A DNA stretch of 52,331 nt. Source: Deltaproteobacteria bacterium. GTDB taxonomy: Bacteria; Myxococcota; Myxococcia; Myxococcales; SZAS-1. This document shows positions 7,632-15,355 of this stretch, piece by piece. Every line of letters starts with the position of its first letter. Positions within the stretch are counted from its first letter, which is position 1. The position numbers and the translations under genes are program-made. The notes under the pieces were generated by a model. The model was not told where the DNA came from. It did no database searches and worked only from the letters and a program-made list of their open reading frames with translations. The DNA is taken from NCBI GenBank assembly GCA_018266075.1, contig JAFEBB010000053.1, positions 1 through 52,331 of the forward strand, read 5' to 3'.

Positions 7632-9181
7632 GCGCCGCGCTGCCAGCGCCCGCGGTGGCCCCGCGGCGAACGCCGTGGCTGCTGGCGCCCCTCGCGGTGG
7701 GTGCGCCGCTGTGTCTGCTCGCGCTCTTCGTCACTGACGGCAGCCTCGTGCTCGTGCTCGCGCCACTGGCCGGGCTCGGCGTGCTCGCGTTCGTGCTCTT
7801 CGGACGGCTCCGCACGAGCGCCATGATTCTGCTCCTCGCGGGCCTCGCGCTGGAGAACCCCTCCGAGCGGCCCGCGAACGGAATGTGGCGTTCGCCGCTC
7901 TACCCGCTCGGCGCGCTGCTCCTCGACAAGCTCAACAACGTCACCGGCATCCACGCGCTGCGCTTCACCGGGCTCGACGCGGCCATGCTCCTGCTGGCGT
8001 CGGTGCTCGTCTATCGGCGCTGGCACGGCATCGAGCTCGATCGGCGCGGGCAAGTGCAGACCGCGCGGCCGCTCGGCCAGGCCGCGACGGTCTCCCTCGC
8101 CGCGATCATCGGGCTCTGGGGCTACGGTCTCGCCACCGGCGGCGACTTCCAGAACTCGCTCTGGCAGGTGCAGAAGCCGCTCTACGTGCCGCTCCTGGCG
8201 CTCTTCTTTCAAGCGAGCTTCCAGGGGCCGCGCGATCACGAGCTGCTCGCCAAGATCGTCGTCGGTGCCGCGCTGTGGAAGGCAGCGACCGCGCTCTACG
8301 TGCGGCACCTCTTTCCGTGGCTCAGCGACGAAGCGCTGCCGTACGTGAACACGCACTCCGATTCGGCGCTGTACGCGACCGCGTTCACGCTGCTCGTCGC
8401 GGCGTTCCTGCTGAAGCCTTCGCGCGCGAGGCTGCTGCGGTGCGTGCTGCTGCTTCCCCTCCTCGCGGAAGGAATGATTGCCAACAACCGGCGGCTGGTC
8501 TGGGTGGAGCTCGCCGCCGTGCTCGCCACGCTGCTGCTCTTCATGCCGCGCACGCGGCTCAAGCGGAAGCTCGCGCGCGGCGCGGTCATGGCGACGCCGT
8601 TCGCCATCCTCTACCTGGCCATCGGTTGGAACTCGGGCTCCACGATCTTCAAGCCCGCGCGGACGATGCGCTCGGTGGTGAGCTCGGACACCGACTCGAG
8701 CTCGAGGAGCCGCGACATCGAGAACTTCAACCTGGTGATGACCACGGGCGCGCACATGCTGCTCGGCCAGGGCTTCGGGCACGAATACGAAGAGCACGTC
8801 GTCGGCGACGACATCTCGCACGTGTTTCCACAGTACCGCTACATCCCCCACAACAGCCTGCTCGGGCTTTGGTCGTTCGGCGGCTGGCTCGGCTACACCG
8901 GCCTCACCGCCATCCTGAGCGCCGGCGTGTTCCTCGCGGCGCGCGCGTTCCGGATGGCGCGCGATCCGGACCACCGCGTCGCGGCGTTCGTCTCCATCGC
9001 TGTCGTCGCCATCTACCTGCTGCAGGGCTACGGCGACATGGGCGTCTTCTCCTGGCTGTCCACCTTCCTGCTCGCGGCGGCGCTGGCCACGGCCGCGAAG
9101 CTCGCTGTCGCGGTTCGAGCCTGGCCTTCGCGACAAGCCGAACCTGCACGGGCACAGCTCGCGCCGGAGGGCACGACATGA
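7628..9181 (+). CDS. Wzy-type polysaccharide polymerase / O-antigen ligase family membrane protein
   Basis: A 517-residue protein with about a dozen hydrophobic segments, beginning with a GTG in a GTGA overlap with the Wzz gene. The C-terminal part has the Wzy_C pattern: a large soluble loop holding GLGFGHEY-type and HNSLLGLWSFGGWLGY motifs (about 425-460). In this family such a loop carries catalytic Arg and His residues that join repeat units on the periplasmic face. With a Wzx flippase (18494) and the phosphosugar transferase (2370), it makes the locus a complete Wzx/Wzy pathway. A ligase role cannot be excluded from sequence alone, but the operon argues for polymerase. Confidence 0.88.
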   Translation: MSAALPAPAVAPRRTPWLLAPLAVGAPLCLLALFVTDGSLVLVLAPLAGLGVLAFVLFGRLRTSAMILLLAGLALENPSERPANGMWRSPLYPLGALLLDKLNNVTGIHALRFTGLDAAMLLLASVLVYRRWHGIELDRRGQVQTARPLGQAATVSLAAIIGLWGYGLATGGDFQNSLWQVQKPLYVPLLALFFQASFQGPRDHELLAKIVVGAALWKAATALYVRHLFPWLSDEALPYVNTHSDSALYATAFTLLVAAFLLKPSRARLLRCVLLLPLLAEGMIANNRRLVWVELAAVLATLLLFMPRTRLKRKLARGAVMATPFAILYLAIGWNSGSTIFKPARTMRSVVSSDTDSSSRSRDIENFNLVMTTGAHMLLGQGFGHEYEEHVVGDDISHVFPQYRYIPHNSLLGLWSFGGWLGYTGLTAILSAGVFLAARAFRMARDPDHRVAAFVSIAVVAIYLLQGYGDMGVFSWLSTFLLAAALATAAKLAVAVRAWPSRQAEPARAQLAPEGTT

Positions 9182-10359
9182 GCGGCGTCCAGATCATCTG
9201 TACGATGGCCGCGGCGCCCGCGCTTTTCGCCGGCGTGTACCTCTTGTTGCTCACGCTCGCCTCGCGTCGCACCTCTGCGCCGCCATTGCTCGACCTGCCG
9301 CTCCGCTTCACGATCGTGGTGCCCGCGCACAACGAAGCGCGCGGCATCGCCGAGACGGTGAAGAACCTCCGCGCGCTGGCCTGGCCTCCCGAGCGGTTTC
9401 GCGTGCTGGTGCTGGCCGACAACTGCAGCGACGACACCGCGAACCGCGCGCGCGCAGCCGGCGCTCAGGTCATCGAGCGCATCGATCGCGCGAACCGGGG
9501 AAAGGGCTACGCGCTGCAGCTCGCGTTCGATCACCTGCTCGGCCAGGGCTGGGCCGACGCGATGGTGGTCGTCGACGCGGACACGTTGGTCTCGCCGAAC
9601 CTGCTTCGCGCGTTCGCCGCGCAGATCGGCGCGGGCGCGCAGGCCGTCCAGGCGGACTACCGCGTTCGGAACGTCGACGACGCGTGGCGCACGCGGCTCA
9701 TGGCCATCGCGTTCGGCGCGTTTCACACCGAGCGCTCCCTCGCGCGCGAGCGGCTGGGCCTCTCGTGCGGCCTGCGCGGCAACGGCATGTGCTTCACGGC
9801 GGGCACGCTCCGCGCCGTGCCGCACCTCGCGTTCTCGCTCGTGGAGGACCTCGAGTACGGGCTTCGGCTCGGCGAAGCCGGCGTTCGCGTGCACCACGCC
9901 GTCGACGCGCAGGTGTTTGGGGAGATGGTGGCGGGTGAGCGCGCGTCGCGGTCGCAGCGTTTGCGATGGGAGCGTGGTCGACGCGCCCTCGCGCGCACGC
10001 GCGGTCCAACATTGCTTGCACGTGCACTCGTGAAGCGGAGCGCGCTCTTGCTCGACCTCGCGATCGATCTGCTCCTGCCACCGCTCGCGAGCCTCGCGCT
10101 CTACAGCGCGCTCGGGCTGATCGCCGCGCTGATGTTCGGGGGCGGCGCGCTCGCGATCGACGCGTTCTCCTTCACGCTCTTTGCCATCGCGCTCCACGTC
10201 GTGCGCGGCTGGCAGCTCTCGGGAACAGGCGCGCGTGGCCTGGCCGACCTCCTGCGCGCCCCGGTTTACCTGCTCTGGAAGCTGGGGCTCGCACTTCGCC
10301 GGCCCACGCAGCGCCCGACGAGTTGGGTGCGCACCGCACGCGGAGGCGAGAGCCCATGA
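9178..10359 (+). CDS. Membrane-bound family 2 glycosyltransferase
   Basis: A 393-residue enzyme with an N-terminal membrane helix, a GT-A fold domain, and about three C-terminal membrane segments. Motifs seen are FTIVVPAHNEARGIAETV, VLADNCSDDTA, the metal-binding VVDADT, SLVEDLEYGLRL, and QRLRWERGRR, which resembles the Q(R/Q)xRW acceptor motif of membrane-processive GT2 enzymes. It would add a sugar from a nucleotide donor to the lipid-linked repeat unit at the cytoplasmic face. It overlaps both neighbours by ATGA. The sugar cannot be named from sequence. Confidence 0.93.
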   Translation: MSGVQIICTMAAAPALFAGVYLLLLTLASRRTSAPPLLDLPLRFTIVVPAHNEARGIAETVKNLRALAWPPERFRVLVLADNCSDDTANRARAAGAQVIERIDRANRGKGYALQLAFDHLLGQGWADAMVVVDADTLVSPNLLRAFAAQIGAGAQAVQADYRVRNVDDAWRTRLMAIAFGAFHTERSLARERLGLSCGLRGNGMCFTAGTLRAVPHLAFSLVEDLEYGLRLGEAGVRVHHAVDAQVFGEMVAGERASRSQRLRWERGRRALARTRGPTLLARALVKRSALLLDLAIDLLLPPLASLALYSALGLIAALMFGGGALAIDAFSFTLFAIALHVVRGWQLSGTGARGLADLLRAPVYLLWKLGLALRRPTQRPTSWVRTARGGESP

Positions 10360-10823
10360 CGAAGCCCAAGGCCACCGCCGAGGAGCTGCCGCCGGCCCAC
10401 CCCTACACGCTCGCGCGCGTGCAGGAACTCTGGTACGCGCTGCAGGCGCGCAGCTGGCTCTCGCTGGCGATCGTCCCCTCGCATCCGGGCAGCGGCAGTC
10501 GCGAGCTGGCGCGCGCGCTCACAGAAGTGGGAAGCGCGCTGCGCGGAGAGCCCGTTCACCTCTTCGACGCCGAGCACAGTGACTCGGACGCCGTCGTGAA
10601 GCTGATGGTCGACGTTCGCGCGTACACCCGCGACAACGAGCGCGTGGTGATCGCGCTTGATCCGCCGGTCATCAACCCCACGGCCATCTCGCTGATTCGC
10701 GCCGCCGACGCCGCGCTGCTCACGATCGAGCGCGGGCGTGCAGACCTTCGCTCCGCACGAAAGACCATCGAGCTCGTCGGTCCAGATCGTCTCGTTGGAA
10801 GTGTGCTCGTTCAAGCGAGGTAG
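10356..10823 (+). CDS. Degenerate ParA/BY-kinase-like ATPase associated with Wzz
   Basis: A 155-residue protein that aligns by eye with the cytosolic CpsD/Wzc tyrosine-kinase fold (LAIVPSHPGSGSRELARALTEVG, VVIALDPPVINPTAISLIRAAD, TIELVGPDRLVGSVL). The P-loop reads PGSGSRE where an active kinase would have GxGKS/T, so the essential Lys is missing. There is no C-terminal tyrosine cluster, and the protein is shorter than usual (about 230). It is probably a non-catalytic partner that binds the Wzz protein encoded at 6165. ATGA overlap with the preceding glycosyltransferase supports co-translation. The fold assignment is inference. Confidence 0.7.
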   Translation: MTKPKATAEELPPAHPYTLARVQELWYALQARSWLSLAIVPSHPGSGSRELARALTEVGSALRGEPVHLFDAEHSDSDAVVKLMVDVRAYTRDNERVVIALDPPVINPTAISLIRAADAALLTIERGRADLRSARKTIELVGPDRLVGSVLVQAR

Positions 10824-10825
10824 CC

Positions 10826-12478
10826 ATGAGCTCGCCACGCGTCAGCGTCGTCGTCGCCACGTACAACCGGAAGGCGTTGCTGCTGCGCCTCCTGCGCCAG
10901 CTCGCTGCGCAACGGGTCGCGCCTGATGAGCTGGAGCTCATCGTCGTCGACGACGGCTCTGCGGAGCCCGTGGCAGCCGATGTCGAGGCGCTGCAGCTGC
11001 CCTGTCGTGTGGAGGTGATCACCCAGGCGAACGCGGGCGCCGCTGCGGCACGCCACGCGGGCGTCGCGTGCGCGCGCGGCGACGTCATCGTGCTCGTGGA
11101 CGACGACATGCAGGTCGCCCCGGACTTCCTCGCCGAGCACCTGGCCGTGCACGACGTGCATCCGCACGCGGTGGTGCTCGGTCGAATCGCCGCCGATCCT
11201 GCGCTGCGCGAGATGCCGCTCTTCGAGCGCTACAACGCGTGGCGACTCGAGCGCTGGGAGCGGGCGCAGCGCGCCGGCGCATTCGCCCTGCACGGCAACA
11301 ACCTCTGCACCGGGAACGTGTCGTTCCGTCGCGAGGACTACGAGGCCGTGGGCGGCTTCGACCTCTCGCTCCGCCGCAGCGAGGACGCGGAGCTCGGACT
11401 TCGCCTCGAGGCACACGGCGTGTTCTTCACCTTCCGTGAGAGCGCCGTCGTGCAGCACGGCAGCGACCACACCAGCTGGGAGAACTGGCTCCAGAGCGCG
11501 CGGCGTTACGGCGCGTTCGATCTCCGCATCGCGCGCAAGCACGCGCACATGCCGCACGCGGATCCCTGGCGCTACCTCTTCGCGCTTCGCGCTCCCGTGC
11601 GGCCCTTCCTCGCGTTCGCAGCGGCCGCTCCTCACCTCGCAGAAGCGCTGTCCCGCGGGACCGTGCGCGCGGCTGAAGCGCTCGATCGCCGGGGCCTGGA
11701 GTCACTCGCCATTCCGCTCACGGGCATCGCGTACGGCGTGGAGTACTTCCGCGGCATCCGCGGCGAGGCCGGCTCACTCAGCGAGGCGCTCGAGAGCGCG
11801 ATCGAATTTCTCACCAAGATTGGCGATGCACCGGAATGCGATGTCCGTGCGCCACGCTTCGCGGCGGCCGCGGTCAGCGCTGCCCGCGACTTCGCCGCCG
11901 ATCGCGCCGCGCGCCACCGCTGCGAGTCGCGCTATGGCTACGCGGGCACGCGCGGACAACCGCTCGGCGCCGAGCTCGCGACGAAGATCGGCCTGCAGCT
12001 CGCCGCAGGCTACCGCCTGATGCGCCTGTGGCGCGCCGCGGGAGTTTCAGTCGGCGCGAAGATCACCTCGCGGTTCATCCGCCACCTCTACGGCTCCGAC
12101 ATCCACTGGGACGCCGAGCTCGCGCCGGGCACCACCTTCGTGCACGGCTTCGGGCTCGCCATCAGCCACGCCGCGCGCGTCGGGCCGGACTGCGTGATCT
12201 CGCAGAACGTCACGCTCGGCATGGGCATCGATCCCGTCACGCGCGAGACCGGCGGACCGACGCTCGGCGCCGGCGTGCACGTGGGCGCGGGGGCCGTGCT
12301 CATTGGTCCGATCACCGTCGGCGCGGGCTCGAAGGTCATGCCCAACGTGGTGCTCACCACCTCGGTGCCGCCGGGCTCGCTCGTCGAGGCGCCCGTGCCC
12401 CACGTGCGCCCGCGCCTGAAGCCACAGAACGAGCCGCTCGCAGCGCGGGCTCGCAGTGCCTCTGGAGAACGGAGCTGA
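10826..12478 (+). CDS. Fusion of family 2 glycosyltransferase and serine-acetyltransferase-like hexapeptide domain
   Basis: 550 residues. The N-terminal half is a GT2 enzyme: VSVVVATYNRKALLLRLLRQL, IVVDDGS, VDDDMQVAPDF, a NVSFRREDYEAVGGFD acceptor loop, and RSEDAELGLRL. The C-terminal part (from about residue 370) is a left-handed beta-helix like serine O-acetyltransferase: GSDIHWDAELAPGTTFVHG, ISHAARVGPDCVISQNVTLG, GPTLGAGVHVGAGAVLIGPI. It could add a sugar and then O-acetylate it. M. xanthus eps has a separate serine-acetyltransferase-like gene, so the fusion is notable. A frameshift-free join is seen; no internal start with a ribosome site is evident. It starts two bases after the previous stop. 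Confidence 0.9.
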   Translation: MSSPRVSVVVATYNRKALLLRLLRQLAAQRVAPDELELIVVDDGSAEPVAADVEALQLPCRVEVITQANAGAAAARHAGVACARGDVIVLVDDDMQVAPDFLAEHLAVHDVHPHAVVLGRIAADPALREMPLFERYNAWRLERWERAQRAGAFALHGNNLCTGNVSFRREDYEAVGGFDLSLRRSEDAELGLRLEAHGVFFTFRESAVVQHGSDHTSWENWLQSARRYGAFDLRIARKHAHMPHADPWRYLFALRAPVRPFLAFAAAAPHLAEALSRGTVRAAEALDRRGLESLAIPLTGIAYGVEYFRGIRGEAGSLSEALESAIEFLTKIGDAPECDVRAPRFAAAAVSAARDFAADRAARHRCESRYGYAGTRGQPLGAELATKIGLQLAAGYRLMRLWRAAGVSVGAKITSRFIRHLYGSDIHWDAELAPGTTFVHGFGLAISHAARVGPDCVISQNVTLGMGIDPVTRETGGPTLGAGVHVGAGAVLIGPITVGAGSKVMPNVVLTTSVPPGSLVEAPVPHVRPRLKPQNEPLAARARSASGERS

Positions 12479-12481
12479 ACC

Positions 12482-14587
12482 ATGCGCGCCGGGCTTCTGC
12501 TCTTTGCGGCTTCGGCCGTGCTCGCGTGTCGACCGACGCACGCGAACGAGCCACCCAAGCACCCACCCGCGGGGCCGTTCCCTGAAGCGGCGACGAAGAT
12601 CTGGGACAAGGGCCTCGCCGACGGCTGGGAAGATTGGGGCTGGGCGCCGCGCAAGCTCGAGGCCGGTCAGCCCGCGCGCCTCGACATGGGCCACTACGGC
12701 GGCTGGATCCTCGCGCACCGCAAGCTCGAGGGGCACTGGGGCGGCGTGCGCATCCGCTACCGCGCGCCCGCGGGCTACGGCGAGTTCCTCGAGGTGCGCG
12801 TCGACTCGGATCAGTCGGTGAGCTACCCGCGCGTCGCGTTGGACGTCGCGCACCAGCTGCCTGCAGCCGATGGCTGGACCGACGCCTTCATCCCCATGGG
12901 CGAGCTCGACCCGCACGGCCAGCCGTTCGACCGCATCATCCTCCGCGCGTACCGCGACGTGGGCCACGACCCGGTCGAGCTCGCGAGCGTCGCCTTCACC
13001 CACCCCGACCCGGCGAACGAGAAGCCCGTGGTCACCAAGCGAAGGAGCGTGACGCTCACCGTCGACTGCCGCGCGGCGACGCACGAGATCAGCCCGCTCA
13101 TCTACGGCATCGCCTACGGCTTCCAGAAGGACACGAGCGGCCCGCTGCGCTGGTCTCTCGGCGCAACTGCCCGGCGTTGGGGCGGCAACCCCGCGAGCCG
13201 CTACAACTGGAAGCTGGGCAACGCGTGGAACACGGCGTCGGACTGGTTCTTCCAGAACGTGAACTACACCGGCCTGCCCAACTACACGTACCAGCACTTC
13301 CTCGACGATGACTTGAAGCACAACGTCGCCACGGCGCTCACCGTTCCCACGCTCGGCTGGGTGGCGAAGGACACCACGTCGTACACGTTTCCCGTGAGCC
13401 GCTTCGGCGCACAGGCGAAGACAGCGCCGGAGCAACAAAACGCCGGAAACGGCGTGGACACCAACGGCAAGCCCATCGTGCCGCCCGGGCCGTCACAGAC
13501 CAGCGTGCCCGCACCGCCCGAGTTCATCGGCGAGTGGGTGAAGGCCATTCGCGCGCACGAGAAGCCCGGCGTGCGCAGCGTGCAGATGTACATCCTCGAC
13601 AACGAGCCGATGCTCTGGAACACCACCCACCGCGACGTTCACCCCGCGCCGGTGAGCTACGACGAGCTGCTCGAGCGCACCATCGGCTACGCCAAGGCCA
13701 TCAAGGCGGCGGACCCGCAAGCGATCATCGCCGGTCCCGCCGAGTGGGGCTGGCCCGCGTACCAGTACTCGGCGGTGGACGCGCAGGAGGGCTACTCGTT
13801 CGCGCCCGATCGCCTGCGCCACGGCAACGTGCCGCTCATTCCTTGGTGGCTGCGCAAGCTGCACGAGTACAAGCAGAAGAACGGCGTGAACCTGGTGGAC
13901 GTGCTCGACGTGCACTTCTACCCCCAGGCCGATGGCATGGGCGTGGGCACCGACGGCAAGGTCGATGCCGCCACGGCCGCGAAACGCATCCGCTCCACGC
14001 GCGCGCTCTGGGATCCCACGTACGTCGACGAGTCGTGGATCAAGCAGCCGGTGATGCTCTTGCCGCGGCTCAAGAAGTGGATCGACGAGAACAACCCGGG
14101 GATGGGCATCTCCATCGGCGAGTGGAACTTCGGCGCAGAGAACGACGTGAGCGGCGGCCTGGCCGTCGCCGAGACGCTGGGTCGATTCGAGAATGCGGGC
14201 ATCACCTCGGCGTTCTACTGGACCAGCCCGCCCGACGGCTCACCGGCTTACTGGGCCTTCCGCGCGTACCGCAACTACGACGAGCACGGCGCGCACTTCC
14301 TCGACACTTCGGTTCCGGGCAGCAGCAGCGACAAGTCGGCGTCCGTGTTCGCGTCCCGCGACTCGAGCGGCAAGCTGGTGTTGGTGGCGCTCAACCTCGA
14401 TCCCGAGTCGGAGCTCGACGCCGATGTGGAGCTCGAAGGCTGTGCCGCGCCAAGCAGCGCGCGCGCCTTCAGCTACGTGGGCGGACTGCACGGCTTCCAG
14501 CCCGCGCCTGATCCGCTCCAGGGCCGCACGGTGCACGCCGCGCTCTCGCCCTACTCGATCAACGTGCTCGAGCTTCACGCCAAGTGA
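12482..14587 (+). CDS. epsB: Glycoside hydrolase family 44 lipoprotein
   Basis: A 701-residue secreted glycosidase. The N-terminus is a lipoprotein signal with lipobox AVLAC (Cys about residue 16). Residues 30-180 form a beta-sandwich-like carbohydrate-associated domain. The GH44 catalytic domain follows: ISPLIYGIAYGF, then RRWGGNPASRYNWKLGNAWN and SDWFFQNVNY, with candidate acidic residues in YILDNEPMLW and ISIGEWNFGAEND. A C-terminal beta domain ends the protein. GH44 enzymes cut beta-1,4 glucans or xyloglucans. In M. xanthus the eps locus also contains a glycoside hydrolase, thought to trim or remodel the polysaccharide. It is the last gene of the rightward operon, three bases after the GT2 fusion. 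Confidence 0.92.
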   Translation: MRAGLLLFAASAVLACRPTHANEPPKHPPAGPFPEAATKIWDKGLADGWEDWGWAPRKLEAGQPARLDMGHYGGWILAHRKLEGHWGGVRIRYRAPAGYGEFLEVRVDSDQSVSYPRVALDVAHQLPAADGWTDAFIPMGELDPHGQPFDRIILRAYRDVGHDPVELASVAFTHPDPANEKPVVTKRRSVTLTVDCRAATHEISPLIYGIAYGFQKDTSGPLRWSLGATARRWGGNPASRYNWKLGNAWNTASDWFFQNVNYTGLPNYTYQHFLDDDLKHNVATALTVPTLGWVAKDTTSYTFPVSRFGAQAKTAPEQQNAGNGVDTNGKPIVPPGPSQTSVPAPPEFIGEWVKAIRAHEKPGVRSVQMYILDNEPMLWNTTHRDVHPAPVSYDELLERTIGYAKAIKAADPQAIIAGPAEWGWPAYQYSAVDAQEGYSFAPDRLRHGNVPLIPWWLRKLHEYKQKNGVNLVDVLDVHFYPQADGMGVGTDGKVDAATAAKRIRSTRALWDPTYVDESWIKQPVMLLPRLKKWIDENNPGMGISIGEWNFGAENDVSGGLAVAETLGRFENAGITSAFYWTSPPDGSPAYWAFRAYRNYDEHGAHFLDTSVPGSSSDKSASVFASRDSSGKLVLVALNLDPESELDADVELEGCAAPSSARAFSYVGGLHGFQPAPDPLQGRTVHAALSPYSINVLELHAK

Positions 14588-14596
14588 AGCGCTGAT

Positions 14597-15352
14597 TCAC
14601 GCCACCCGCGTGCGCGCTCGGGCCACGAGCTCGACCAGATCTCCGACGCAGCGCACGCCGAGAATCTCGTCGGGCCGAAGCGCCACGCCAAACGCGGCCT
14701 CGAGCGAGAGCAAGAGATTCAGCGAGCCGAGCGAGGTCCAGGCCTCGAGGGAGTGCGGCCCGTCGGTCAGCAAGGGCAGCTCAGCGAGCCCCAGCGCGCG
14801 ACGCACGAGCTCCGGAACTTCACGCGAGTCGAGAGCCGCGTCGTCGCCCTCCACGCGCGCGGGAACGCCGCTCGCCTTCGCGCCCGCGGGGATCTCGCCC
14901 GAGACCACGCTGCCGGGAGCGATGATCGCGTCGTCGCCGATTCGTGCGCCTCGCAGCAGCGTCACGCGCGAGCCGAGCTTCACGCCTCGGCCGACGTGAA
15001 TCGGGCGCGCCTCGACGGGCTCGTTCCCGCCGCCGGTGCGATGAAAGTCGGTGTCGAGGATCATCGCGAACGGGCCGAGCTGCGCGCCCTCGCCAAGCAG
15101 CACGTGGCAATGCGCTGCGATGGCGGCGCCGTGCGCGATGGAGACGCCGTCGTGAATCTGGAGGAGCCCGCGCGGCCCGGTGACGAGGTGTGAGATCACG
15201 GGCAACGAGTCGATGGACACGTCGGAGCCCAGCTCGATGCGTCCGGGATTTCGAATATGCGGCTGACCGCGGAGTGTCACGCGCTGGCCCACGTGGTCAC
15301 AGTCGCGCAGCCACCAACGCGTCCGATGCTCGTCGAAGAACGTTCGCCACAT
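14597..15352 (-). CDS. Hexapeptide-repeat acyltransferase fused to acyl carrier protein
   Basis: 251 residues. Residues 20-165 form a left-handed beta-helix acyltransferase (IELGSDVSIDS, DGVSIAHGAAIAAHCHVLLG, DTDFHRTGG, VGRGVKLGSRVTLLRGARIG, IAPGSVVSGEIPAGAKASGVPA). The last 75 residues form an acyl carrier protein with helix-2 motif AWTSLGSLNLLLSLEAAFGV, where Ser is the likely phosphopantetheine site; the usual Asp before it is Thr here. The gene sits 3 bases downstream of the FkbH gene, and a phosphopantetheinyl transferase is at 20040. A plausible role is to accept a glyceryl group from FkbH on the carrier and transfer it to a sugar of the repeat unit. Activity is inferred from the domain pairing. 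Confidence 0.87.
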   Translation of the reverse strand: MWRTFFDEHRTRWWLRDCDHVGQRVTLRGQPHIRNPGRIELGSDVSIDSLPVISHLVTGPRGLLQIHDGVSIAHGAAIAAHCHVLLGEGAQLGPFAMILDTDFHRTGGGNEPVEARPIHVGRGVKLGSRVTLLRGARIGDDAIIAPGSVVSGEIPAGAKASGVPARVEGDDAALDSREVPELVRRALGLAELPLLTDGPHSLEAWTSLGSLNLLLSLEAAFGVALRPDEILGVRCVGDLVELVARARTRVA

Positions 15353-15355
15353 GGT

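Noticed and set aside
7424-9136. Leftward open frame opposite the Wzy gene
   Set aside because: Charged low-complexity translation with no motifs; the rightward gene has clear membrane segments and translational coupling.
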